Assembly: GCA_945866155.1 (NCBI GenBank)
Contig: CAMBGL010000010.1
Coordinates: 1 to 18,479 of the forward strand
Direction: 5' to 3'
DNA from: Bifidobacterium breve
GTDB lineage: Bacteria; Actinomycetota; Actinomycetes; Nanopelagicales; Nanopelagicaceae
DNA length: 18,479 nt
The position numbers and the translations under genes are program-made. A model generated the notes under the pieces. It was given only the letters and a program-made list of their open reading frames with translations, was not told the origin of the DNA and searched no databases. Positions 8,084 to 14,925 of the stretch are shown here, in pieces (position 1 is the stretch's first letter; the number at the start of each line of letters is the position of its first letter).

Positions 8084-9057
8084 GTGTAGATATGGCAGCA
8101 CTTCACGAACTTACGCAAGCAAAAGCAATTCCACTTGAAGCACTTATTCATGAGATTGAACTTGCAATAATTGAAGCATATAAAGAAACACCAGAACCAA
8201 AGCGCCAAGCATGGGCTCGTCTTGATAAAGAGACTGGCGAGATCAAAATCATTTATCCAACTTTTGATGAAGAGGGTAATCGAAATGGCGAAGATTTCGA
8301 TGAACTAGAAGGTTTTGATCGCACAGTAACTTCAATCGTGCGCAAGACAATCAAACTCAAAATGCGTGCAACAAATGATGCTGAAATTGTTGGCGAATTT
8401 TCAGCCTCTGTGGGCGACGTTATTTCAGGAGTCGTTCAACAGGGTCGCGATCCAAAGATGATTCACGTCAATCTTGGTCGTGTGGAAGGTCGAATCCCAC
8501 CGCAAGAACAAGTACCTGGCGAAATTCATAATCATGTCGATCGAATCAAATGTTTTGTCGTTGAAGTAAAACAAGGACTCAAGGGGCCCGAGATTATGCT
8601 CTCTCGAAGTCATCCAGCACTTGTAAAGCAGCTTTTTGAATTTGAAGTACCTGAGATTAAAGATCGTATTGTGGAAATTATGGCTGTTGCTCGAGAAGCG
8701 GGTCAGCGCACAAAGATTGCCGTGCGAACACATCGCGCAGGAGTAAGCGCTAAAGGTTCATTGATTGGTCCTATGGGTTCTCGTTCGCAAGCAGTTGCTA
8801 ATGAATTACATGGTGAGAAAATTGATATCGTAGATTGGTCAGAAGATCCTGCAGAGTTCGTTGCACAAGCTCTATCGCCAGCCAAAGTTTCTAAAGTTGA
8901 AATTGTTGATCTCATGACACGCTCTGCAAAGGTCACAGTTCCTGATTATCAACTCTCATTAGCAATCGGAAAAGATGGGCAGAATGCTCGACTTGCTGCG
9001 CGTCTTACTGGATGGCGCATCGATATCCATCCTGACAACCCTGCAATCCCAACGTAA
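8080..9057 (+). CDS. nusA: Transcription termination/antitermination factor NusA
   Basis: A 325-residue NusA of the short actinobacterial type. It binds RNA polymerase and nascent RNA and modulates pausing, termination and antitermination. Order of domains: RNAP-binding N-terminal domain (about 1-105), S1 domain (about 108-180, beginning near SVGDVISGVV), KH1 with GPMG at 230-233, and KH2 with GKDG at 297-300 followed by QNARLAARLTGWRIDI. The protein stops about 14 residues after that motif. It therefore lacks the acidic repeats of E. coli NusA, as is usual outside proteobacteria. The start overlaps rimP by four bases. ATG at 8092 is an alternative, but the ATGA overlap favours 8080. ylxR follows after 68 bp, in which I see no clear terminator. 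Confidence 0.96.
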   Translation: MSVDMAALHELTQAKAIPLEALIHEIELAIIEAYKETPEPKRQAWARLDKETGEIKIIYPTFDEEGNRNGEDFDELEGFDRTVTSIVRKTIKLKMRATNDAEIVGEFSASVGDVISGVVQQGRDPKMIHVNLGRVEGRIPPQEQVPGEIHNHVDRIKCFVVEVKQGLKGPEIMLSRSHPALVKQLFEFEVPEIKDRIVEIMAVAREAGQRTKIAVRTHRAGVSAKGSLIGPMGSRSQAVANELHGEKIDIVDWSEDPAEFVAQALSPAKVSKVEIVDLMTRSAKVTVPDYQLSLAIGKDGQNARLAARLTGWRIDIHPDNPAIPT

Positions 9058-9125
9058 TTTAGGGGTTTCTGCAGGGCAGGCGGTAAGGTTTCCCTATTGG
9101 ATTCGAGTGAAGAGGCGACTACGCG

Positions 9126-9374
9126 GTGAGTATCAAGCCGATACGAACATGCATTGTCTGTCGAAAGAGCGAGGATTCATCTGCACTGATTCGCCTGACT
9201 TTGGTTGATGGAAAAGTAATTCCAGATGTCAAAGGAGGCGCCCCAGGTCGGGGTGCTTGGCTCCATCGAGATTGTGTAGAGAGTGCGATACAAAGAGGTT
9301 CGTTCAAATTTGCTTTCAAGCAAACGAGTGCGCCAGATGTATCAGAACTTATAAATCTCCTCGATAATAAGTGA
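9126..9374 (+). CDS. ylxR: YlxR-family RNA/nucleoid-binding protein
   Basis: An 82-residue small basic protein of the YlxR (DUF448) family found almost invariably between nusA and infB. The signature RTCIVCRK near the N-terminus (Cys9, Cys12) and PGRGAWLHRDCVE in the middle are intact. Family members bind nucleic acid or RNase P and have been linked to transcription regulation; the precise role here is not known. Start is GTG at 9126: an in-frame TGA at 9108-9110 leaves little room upstream. AAGAGG at 9110-9115, about 10 bp before the GTG, is a usable Shine-Dalgarno. The stop is followed by the 113-bp infB leader. Confidence 0.9.
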   Translation: MSIKPIRTCIVCRKSEDSSALIRLTLVDGKVIPDVKGGAPGRGAWLHRDCVESAIQRGSFKFAFKQTSAPDVSELINLLDNK

Positions 9375-9487
9375 AACATTAAAAAAGGATGCGAAAGATA
9401 TGAAACTCAAATGAGCTCGTTAGAACTATGAGGTCGTACAACTAAGGCTCGCATCTAATAAGAAATGCGGGCCAAGACAGGAGAAAT
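9375..9487 (+). promoter_or_regulatory. infB leader with alternative RNA pairings
   Basis: This 113-bp spacer contains a hairpin by hand: 9446-9454 pairs with 9465-9473 (9 bp including one G-U, 10-nt loop). It ends 5 nt before the infB Shine-Dalgarno AGGAG at 9479-9483. The 5' arm can instead pair with an upstream copy: 9387-9394 with 9449-9456 (7 Watson-Crick pairs plus one G-U). The two pairings share bases 9449-9454 and exclude each other. No U-run follows the hairpin, so it is not an intrinsic terminator. Function, if any, is inference. Confidence 0.45.
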
Positions 9488-12187
9488 GTGTCAAAGGTCC
9501 GCGTACATGAGCTGGCAAAACAACTCGGTATGGAGAGCAAGGTTGTTCTTGCAAAACTCCAAGAAATGGGCGAATTCGTCCGATCAGCATCATCGACAGT
9601 AGAAGCGCCAGTAGTGCGCAAACTCATCGAGATGTATCCCGATGCAAAACCCGTTGAAGAGAAGAAGCCTGTCAAAAAGGCAGCTGCGAAAAAGAGCGCT
9701 GCAAAATCTAAAGGTGAAGTAACTCCAGAACAGGCAGCAGAATTAGCAGCAGAGCTCGGTGTCGACATCGTCGCACTCAAGGCGGCGCAAGAAGAAAAAG
9801 CGGAGCGCCTTGCACAGATCGCAATGCCACAAACTCCACCACCAGCACCGGTAGCGCCTGCGCAACCAAGTGCAACTCCAACGCCGCCAACTGCGCGTCC
9901 AGGAAATAATCCATTCTCAACTGGTGGCAGTGTTCCACGTCCACCACGTGCAGGAAATAATCCATTTTCAACTGGTGGCAGTGTTCCACGTCCACCACAA
10001 CGTCCAAGCGGTGCTCCCGGAAGTGGTCCACGTCCAGGAATGTCTGGTGCTCGTCCAGGATCTGTTCGTCCAGGTTTTGCTGCGCGTCCACCTAGTGCGC
10101 GCCCACCTGCAAGTGGTTCAAACTTTCCACCACGTACTGGTTCATCAACTGGTGCACCAACTAGCAGCGGTCCATATAAAAATTCAGGTCCAAGTGCACC
10201 AGGTGGTGCACCAGGTGCATCTCGCCCAGGTGGTGGACGTCCACCACAACGTGGTGGTGCAGGTGGAGCATTTGGTAAGAATGCAAGTAAGAGTAGTAAG
10301 CGCAAACCAAAATCAAGAAAGGCTTTGCGTGATGAATTCGACAATATGCAAGCCCCACAACTCGGTGGAGCAGTTGTTCCTCACGGTGATGGAACTACTG
10401 CAATTCGTATGCGTCGCGGTTCATCTCTTGCAGATTTTGCCGAAAAAATTAATGCAGATCCAGCAGCGCTAGTTGCAGCACTTTTTCACCTAGGTGAAAT
10501 GGTTACTGCTACTCAATCTGTTGATGCAGATACATTTGAAATTCTTGGTGCGCAATTGGGTTATGTCATCCAGATTGTTAGTCCAGAAGATGAAGATCGT
10601 GAACTTCTACAAGATTTCGATATTGATCTTGCAAATGAAATTGCAGAACTAGATCCAGAGCTTTTGGTTGCTCGTCCTCCAGTTGTCACCGTTATGGGTC
10701 ACGTTGATCACGGTAAGACAAGCCTTTTGGATGCGATTCGCAAGAGTGAGGTCCTCAAGACTGAAGCGGGTGGAATTACACAGCACATCGGTGCCTACCA
10801 AATTCACCACGATCACAATGGCCTCAATCGCGCAATTACATTTATTGATACTCCAGGTCACGAAGCATTTACAGCAATGCGTGCTCGCGGTGCCAAAGTC
10901 ACCGATATCGCAGTACTAGTTGTTGCAGCTGATGATGGAATCATGCCTCAGACAATTGAAGCACTCAATCACGCACAAGCAGCAGATGTTCCTATCGTTG
11001 TTGCAGTGAATAAGGTTGATAAAGAAGGCGCTAATCCAGACAAGGTTCGTCAGCAATTGACTGAATATAACTTGGTTGCAGAAGAGTACGGCGGAGAAAC
11101 AATCTTCGTAAATGTATCTGCAAAATCTGGCGTTGGTATTGATGCACTTATTGAATCAATTCTTCTCACAGCCGATGCTGCAATTGATCTTCGCGCAATT
11201 GCTGATGATTCAGCACGCGGTGTTGCTATCGAAGCTCACCTCGATCGTGGTCGTGGTCCAGTTGCTACTGTTCTTGTTCAACGTGGAACTCTCAAAGTTG
11301 GAGATCCGATTGTTGCGGGCGGTTCATTCGGTCGCGTTCGTGCGATGTTAGATGAAGATGGCGCACCAGTTCTTGAGGCAGGACCATCGCGTCCAGTTCA
11401 AGTACTTGGTTTCACATCCGTACCAAGTGCAGGAGATACATTCTTAGTTGCCGATGAAGATCGCACAGCGCGCCAGATTGCTGAAAAGCGTCAAGCAGCA
11501 GAGCGTAATGCTCAACTTGCTAAGGCACGCAAGAAGGTCTCACTCGAAGACTTTATGGAGCAATCCAAGATCAGCACACTCAACCTTATTCTCAAGGGCG
11601 ATGTGAGTGGATCTGTTGAAGCACTCGAAGATGCATTGATACAACTCGATGTTGGCGTAGAAGTTGATCTTCGCGTTATTCACCGTGGTGTTGGTGCAAT
11701 TACTAAGAGCGATATCACTTTGGCATCTGCATCAACTGCAGTTGTAATCGGATTCAATGTGAAGCCAGAACCTCAGACTGCAATTTATGCAGATCAAGAG
11801 GGCGTTGAAGTTCGCTTCTACTCTGTTATTTATCAAGCAATTGATGAGATCGAACTCTCACTCAAGGGCTTGCTCAAGCCAGAGTACGAAGAGGCAATCC
11901 TTGGAAATGCCGAAGTTCGCGAGATCTTCAAATCGTCAAAGGCTGGAAACATTGCCGGATCTATCGTCAAGGATGGAATCATTCGCAGAAATGCGAAGGC
12001 TCGTATTCTTCGCGGAACTGAACTTATCCTTGATAACCTCACAATCGATTCGCTCAAGCGATTCAAAGATGATGCCACTGAAGTCAAAGAAGGATTTGAG
12101 TGCGGTATCGGCGTAGGAAATATCAAGGAACTTGAAATCGGTGACACGATTCAGGTATTCGAGATGCGAGAGAAGAAGCGAGCATAA
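9488..12187 (+). CDS. infB: Translation initiation factor IF-2
   Basis: An 899-residue GTPase that recruits initiator fMet-tRNA to the 30S subunit and promotes subunit joining. An N-terminal IF2N domain (residues 1-51, VRVHELAKQLGMESKVVLAKL) is followed by a Lys/Ala stretch (about 57-75). A Pro/Gly/Ser/Arg-rich disordered linker (about 115-265) follows, then a second IF2N-like segment near GGSSLADFAEKI and the G domain. G1 is GHVDHGKT (404-411), G3 is DTPGH (from Asp454) and G4 is NKVD (508-511). The C-terminal domains follow, with no sign of damage. The linker holds a near-identical 51-bp tandem repeat (GNNPFSTGGSVPRPP twice, starting at residues 139 and 156). Start is GTG at 9488 with AGGAG 4 bp upstream. 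rbfA begins 3 bp after the stop. Confidence 0.98.
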   Translation: MSKVRVHELAKQLGMESKVVLAKLQEMGEFVRSASSTVEAPVVRKLIEMYPDAKPVEEKKPVKKAAAKKSAAKSKGEVTPEQAAELAAELGVDIVALKAAQEEKAERLAQIAMPQTPPPAPVAPAQPSATPTPPTARPGNNPFSTGGSVPRPPRAGNNPFSTGGSVPRPPQRPSGAPGSGPRPGMSGARPGSVRPGFAARPPSARPPASGSNFPPRTGSSTGAPTSSGPYKNSGPSAPGGAPGASRPGGGRPPQRGGAGGAFGKNASKSSKRKPKSRKALRDEFDNMQAPQLGGAVVPHGDGTTAIRMRRGSSLADFAEKINADPAALVAALFHLGEMVTATQSVDADTFEILGAQLGYVIQIVSPEDEDRELLQDFDIDLANEIAELDPELLVARPPVVTVMGHVDHGKTSLLDAIRKSEVLKTEAGGITQHIGAYQIHHDHNGLNRAITFIDTPGHEAFTAMRARGAKVTDIAVLVVAADDGIMPQTIEALNHAQAADVPIVVAVNKVDKEGANPDKVRQQLTEYNLVAEEYGGETIFVNVSAKSGVGIDALIESILLTADAAIDLRAIADDSARGVAIEAHLDRGRGPVATVLVQRGTLKVGDPIVAGGSFGRVRAMLDEDGAPVLEAGPSRPVQVLGFTSVPSAGDTFLVADEDRTARQIAEKRQAAERNAQLAKARKKVSLEDFMEQSKISTLNLILKGDVSGSVEALEDALIQLDVGVEVDLRVIHRGVGAITKSDITLASASTAVVIGFNVKPEPQTAIYADQEGVEVRFYSVIYQAIDEIELSLKGLLKPEYEEAILGNAEVREIFKSSKAGNIAGSIVKDGIIRRNAKARILRGTELILDNLTIDSLKRFKDDATEVKEGFECGIGVGNIKELEIGDTIQVFEMREKKRA
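9901..9998 (+). repeat. 51-bp in-frame tandem repeat in the infB linker
   Basis: Two copies begin at 9901 and 9952. Over the first 47 positions they differ at one base, C at 9916 against T in the second copy. The period of 51 bp keeps the frame and gives two 17-residue units of GNNPFSTGGSVPRPP plus two variable residues. Near-identity at silent positions suggests a recent slippage or recombination duplication. Confidence 0.9.
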
Positions 12188-12190
12188 ATC

Positions 12191-12622
12191 GTGGGCCAAT
12201 CTCATCGTTCTTTGAAAGTTGCCGATCGCATCAAAGTGGTGGTTGCACAAATTCTTGAGACGAAGATCAAAGATCCTCGTCTTGGTTTTATCACTGTCAC
12301 TGACGCGCGAGTTACTGGCGACTTACAAAATGCATCAATTTTTTATACTGTCTTTGGAGATTTAGAGCAGCGCGAGGCGACTGCTGCAGCTCTCGAAAGT
12401 GCAAAAGGTTTGATTCGCTCTGCTGTTGGTCGCGAACTCGGCACACGCATCACGCCAACCCTTGCATTCTTTGAAGATGGATTGCCAGAGAGTGCGTTGG
12501 CGCTGGATTCTCTTCTCAGTAAGGTTCACGAACTCGATGCAGAGGTTGCGCAATTACGTAAAGATGCAACGTATGCCGGGGGAGAAGACCCTTACAAAGT
12601 TCCTAAAATAATCGAGGACTAA
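12191..12622 (+). CDS. rbfA: 30S ribosome-binding factor RbfA
   Basis: A 143-residue RbfA, a single KH-like domain protein that binds the 30S subunit near helix 1/44 and is needed for 16S rRNA 5'-end maturation, especially in the cold. Conserved features are VADRIKVVVAQILETKIKDPRLGFITVTDARVT in two consecutive blocks, the KH-like RSAVGRELGTRITPTLAFFED, and a short acidic C-terminus. Start is GTG at 12191, 3 bp after the infB stop; no other in-frame start fits the conserved N-terminus. No strong Shine-Dalgarno is present, so reinitiation after infB is likely. truB begins 2 bp after its stop. A DHH-family nanoRNase/phosphoesterase gene, often found here in other actinobacteria, is absent. Confidence 0.95.
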   Translation: MGQSHRSLKVADRIKVVVAQILETKIKDPRLGFITVTDARVTGDLQNASIFYTVFGDLEQREATAAALESAKGLIRSAVGRELGTRITPTLAFFEDGLPESALALDSLLSKVHELDAEVAQLRKDATYAGGEDPYKVPKIIED

Positions 12623-12624
12623 CC

Positions 12625-13503
12625 TTGGACAATGAAGGCTTCCTAGTCCTAGATAAAGAGCCGGGAATGACAAGCCATGATTGCGTGGCAATTGCGCGCC
12701 GAGTATTGGGCACTAAAAAAGTTGGCCATGCCGGCACACTCGATCCAATGGCAACGGGCATTCTCGTTCTTGGCTTTGGCAATGGAACACGATTGTTGCA
12801 ATACATCACTGAAGGTGACAAGAGTTATATCGCAACTGTTGTATTAGGTGCTGCAACTGTTACCGATGATCGTGAAGGCGAAGTTATTTCAACGGCAGAT
12901 ACAAGCTCTGTCACTGATGAAATGATTAGAGAAAATCTCAAAACAATGATTGGCACGATTGCGCAACGTCCAAGTTCAGTCTCTGCCGTAAAAATTGATG
13001 GAGAGCGCGCATATGATCGTGTGCGAGCTGGCGAGAAAGTTGAACTCCCTTCCAGGCAAGTTACCATTACACAATTAGATATTTCGCGAATTGCTCGAAT
13101 CGATGGGCAGATACAGATAGATATTGAAGTTACCTGCTCAGCGGGAACATATATCCGCGCCATTGCTCGCGACTGCGGAGATGCATTAGGAGTTGGTGGC
13201 CACCTCAGCGCTTTGCGTCGAACACGAGTAGGAGCCTTTGATCTTGCACAGTCAATCTCTCTTACCCAACTCAAAGATGGGCAATTCACTCCGCTGGCAC
13301 TTGTAGACCTTGCTATGCAAACATTTCCTGTTAGAAATCTGGCACTCGATGAAGTTTTAGAACTTTCTTTCGGTAGAGCGCTAAGTACGAACCCATCGGA
13401 TGAAATATTTGCGGGAATCTCGGGAGACAATCGACTTATTGCACTCCTAGCCAATCGCGACGAGCGAGCTAAACCGATAACTGTATTCGCGGCAGCGAAT
13501 TAA
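12625..13503 (+). CDS. truB: tRNA pseudouridine(55) synthase TruB
   Basis: A 292-residue pseudouridine synthase that makes pseudouridine 55 in the T-arm of tRNAs. The catalytic block HAGTLDPMATGILVLGFG places the nucleophile at Asp40. VKIDGERAYDRVRAGE and YIRAIARDCGD are further family motifs. A C-terminal actinobacterial TruB domain follows about residue 225. The start is TTG at 12625, preceded by GAGG at 12614-12617, 7 bp upstream; it gives the expected short DNEGFLVLDKEPGMTSHD N-terminus, and no ATG fits. The gap to rbfA is 2 bp and to ribF 19 bp. Confidence 0.96.
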   Translation: MDNEGFLVLDKEPGMTSHDCVAIARRVLGTKKVGHAGTLDPMATGILVLGFGNGTRLLQYITEGDKSYIATVVLGAATVTDDREGEVISTADTSSVTDEMIRENLKTMIGTIAQRPSSVSAVKIDGERAYDRVRAGEKVELPSRQVTITQLDISRIARIDGQIQIDIEVTCSAGTYIRAIARDCGDALGVGGHLSALRRTRVGAFDLAQSISLTQLKDGQFTPLALVDLAMQTFPVRNLALDEVLELSFGRALSTNPSDEIFAGISGDNRLIALLANRDERAKPITVFAAAN

Positions 13504-13522
13504 TTCTGAGAGAATCATTCCT

Positions 13523-14404
13523 ATGACTTTGGTAGTAATTGGAGTATTTGATGGCGTACACAGAGGCCATCAAGAGATTCTGGGTCGCGCAAAAGAGTTA
13601 GCCAATGGCGAAAAGATAATTGCCCTTACTTTTGATCCACATCCCACCACGGTTTTCGCACCAGAGCGAGCCCCATCACTTCTCACAACACTTGCGGATC
13701 GAGTTGAACTACTCAAAATTCATAATGCCGACCAAGTTGCCGTCATCAAATTCACCAAGGAATTTGCTGCTCTTTCGCCTCAAGATTTTGTGAAAAATGT
13801 ATTGGTGGATCAACTTGAGGCAACGAAGGTAGTCGTAGGAAAAGATTTCACCTATGGCTACAAAGCTGCCGGAAATATTGAAACGTTGACACAATCTGGC
13901 AAAGAACTTGGTTTTGAAGCAATAGCGTTAGATCTCGTTGATGAAGTTGATCAGAAAATTTCCTCCACAAGAATTCGTACCTATCTCATCGAAGGCAAAG
14001 TAGAAGTCGCTCGTGAATTACTTTCTCGCCCTCATCGCGTCGATGGTGTTGTAGTACACGGAGAAAAACGCGGTCGCGAAATTGGTTATCCCACTGCAAA
14101 CTTAGGTGAATTAGAAGGCCAAACAATTCCTTCAGATGGTGTGTATGCAGGTTGGCTCACCGTTGGTATTGATCGCTGGCCTGCAGCAATATCTATTGGA
14201 ACAAATCCAACATTTGAAGGAGTTCGCGCAAGACAAGTCGAGGCATATGCAATCGATCAAGTTGATTTAGATTTATATGACAAAAAGGCAACAATCGAAT
14301 TTGGTTGGCGACTTCGAGATACTCTCAAATTTGATGGACTCGATCCATTATTAGAACAGATGGCAAAAGATTGCGCCCGTGCGCGTGAATTAACGGAGCT
14401 CTAG
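13523..14404 (+). CDS. ribF: Bifunctional riboflavin kinase / FAD synthetase
   Basis: A 293-residue RibF that phosphorylates riboflavin to FMN and adenylates FMN to FAD. The N-terminal nucleotidyltransferase domain has GVFDGVHRGH (residues 7-16), LTFDPHP and SSTRIR. The C-terminal riboflavin kinase domain has RGREIGYPTANLG and ends in the usual helix. The N-terminus is about 15 residues shorter than many family members. The frame stays open upstream to 13481 with no ATG, GTG or TTG, so ATG 13523 is taken as the start. No Shine-Dalgarno is seen; GAGAAT at 13509-13514 could serve as a -10 for a near-leaderless transcript. The TAG at 14402-14404 lies 1 bp before the first stem of the rpsO leader. 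Confidence 0.96.
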   Translation: MTLVVIGVFDGVHRGHQEILGRAKELANGEKIIALTFDPHPTTVFAPERAPSLLTTLADRVELLKIHNADQVAVIKFTKEFAALSPQDFVKNVLVDQLEATKVVVGKDFTYGYKAAGNIETLTQSGKELGFEAIALDLVDEVDQKISSTRIRTYLIEGKVEVARELLSRPHRVDGVVVHGEKRGREIGYPTANLGELEGQTIPSDGVYAGWLTVGIDRWPAAISIGTNPTFEGVRARQVEAYAIDQVDLDLYDKKATIEFGWRLRDTLKFDGLDPLLEQMAKDCARARELTEL

Positions 14405-14518
14405 CCTCGATTTCTCCTATTCGTAGGTGCGCTGGTAACCTTGCCCAGTCCAACGAGAAAGCGAGTTTCCGTGTATCAAACCGGAGACCATCGTGGCGGT
14501 AACTAAGGAGAATAAGAT
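14405..14518 (+). promoter_or_regulatory. rpsO leader: candidate two-state RNA switch
   Basis: By hand, P1 pairs 14406-14416 with 14455-14465 (10 of 11 positions Watson-Crick, one A-G mismatch). A 5-bp inner hairpin (GCUGG/CCAGU, one G-U) lies within it. P2 pairs 14465-14471 with 14482-14488 (7 bp, one G-U, 10-nt loop), stacked directly on P1. The Shine-Dalgarno AAGGAG is at 14505-14510, 8 bp before the ATG. The stretch 14412-14418 (UUCUCCU), mostly in the 5' arm of P1, is perfectly complementary to 14506-14512 (AGGAGAA). P1 and Shine-Dalgarno sequestration therefore exclude each other. S15 autoregulates its own mRNA in several phyla through differing leader folds. Whether S15 binds here is inference. 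No convincing promoter was found inside the leader. Confidence 0.55.
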
Positions 14519-14788
14519 ATGGCACTAACACCAGAAGTAAAGAAAGAAATCATTGCAAAGTACGGTTCTTCAGCTACCGACACAGGAAGCCCTGAAGCTC
14601 AGGTTGCTTTGCTTTCAAAGCGTATTGAAGATATTACCGAGCACTTGAAGACAAACCCACATGATCACCACAACCGTCGTGGTCTATTGCTATTAGTTGG
14701 TCAACGTCGCCGAATTCTTCAGTACCTCGCAAAGACAGATATTAATCGCTACAGAGCGATTATTGAAAAACTCGGCATTCGCCGTTAA
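14519..14788 (+). CDS. rpsO: 30S ribosomal protein S15
   Basis: An 89-residue S15, exactly the standard length. It is a primary 16S rRNA binding protein of the central domain and forms an intersubunit bridge. Conserved segments TGSPEAQVALLSKRI, HNRRGLLLLVGQRRRIL and a C-terminal Lys/Arg helix are complete. ATG 14519 has a strong Shine-Dalgarno, AAGGAG, 8 bp upstream. It sits between ribF and pnp, the universal rpsO-pnp pairing. Leader structure upstream suggests autoregulation. Confidence 0.98.
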   Translation: MALTPEVKKEIIAKYGSSATDTGSPEAQVALLSKRIEDITEHLKTNPHDHHNRRGLLLLVGQRRRILQYLAKTDINRYRAIIEKLGIRR

Positions 14789-14925
14789 TTAGACACACCT
14801 ACCCGCCGACGGCAATGGTCCTCGGTAGTGGTTTCCGGAGATTTCTTTAGTAGAAAAGTTCCGTGAACTTCGATCGAAGATTCATATGTCCTCTCGGCGC
14901 GGGTAGCTGAGAAAAGGAGCGACCC
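14789..14925 (+). promoter_or_regulatory. rpsO-pnp intercistronic structured leader
   Basis: This 137-bp spacer folds by hand into a multi-stem element. The closing stem pairs 14799-14809 with 14894-14906: 11 Watson-Crick pairs with two bulged bases (14898-14899). Inside are a bulged stem 14821-14825/14835-14840, a 5-bp hairpin 14842-14846/14852-14856 and the 12-bp palindrome CTTCGATCGAAG at 14868-14879. The pnp Shine-Dalgarno AAAAGGAG begins 6 nt after the closing stem. In E. coli and Streptomyces the rpsO-pnp intercistronic hairpin is an RNase III processing site and, in E. coli, the basis of PNPase autoregulation. The same role here is inference. No U-run follows, so it is not an intrinsic terminator. 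Confidence 0.55.

Noticed and set aside
9058..9125. The nusA-ylxR spacer as a small RNA or small gene
   Set aside because: Only 68 bp, no strong hairpin plus U-run, and the overlapping plus-strand frame (8975-9208) is a shifted frame across nusA and ylxR.
9446..9473. Reading the hairpin before infB as an intrinsic terminator
   Set aside because: No run of T follows the 3' arm, and it sits immediately before a good Shine-Dalgarno and start codon.
9442..10344. A 300-codon open frame on the minus strand opposite the infB start region
   Set aside because: It is antisense to the IF2 Pro/Gly-rich linker. Its own translation is Pro/Gly/Ala-biased low complexity from the complement, with no recognisable domain and no ribosome-binding site.
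9870..10472. A 200-codon plus-strand frame inside infB, rich in Val/His/Gln
   Set aside because: It is the shifted frame of the repeated linker codons and has no protein-like composition; infB is unambiguous in the other frame.
12825..13454. A 209-codon minus-strand frame opposite truB
   Set aside because: It mirrors the truB codons, and truB is well supported by its catalytic motif; no homology or start signal was seen.
13481..13522. An N-terminally extended ribF start using CTG, ATT or ATC
   Set aside because: The frame is open back to 13481, but the added residues do not resemble the usual RibF N-terminus and no Shine-Dalgarno is placed for them.
14441..14479. TTGCCC at 14441 with TATCAA at 14474 as a promoter inside the rpsO leader
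   Set aside because: The spacing is 27 bp, far from the usual 16-18 bp, and no better -10 lies at the right distance.
14868..14879. The palindrome CTTCGATCGAAG as a repressor operator
   Set aside because: It lies inside an RNA-structured intercistronic spacer with no promoter elements found around it; a hairpin role explains it as well. A 12-bp palindrome alone is weak evidence.
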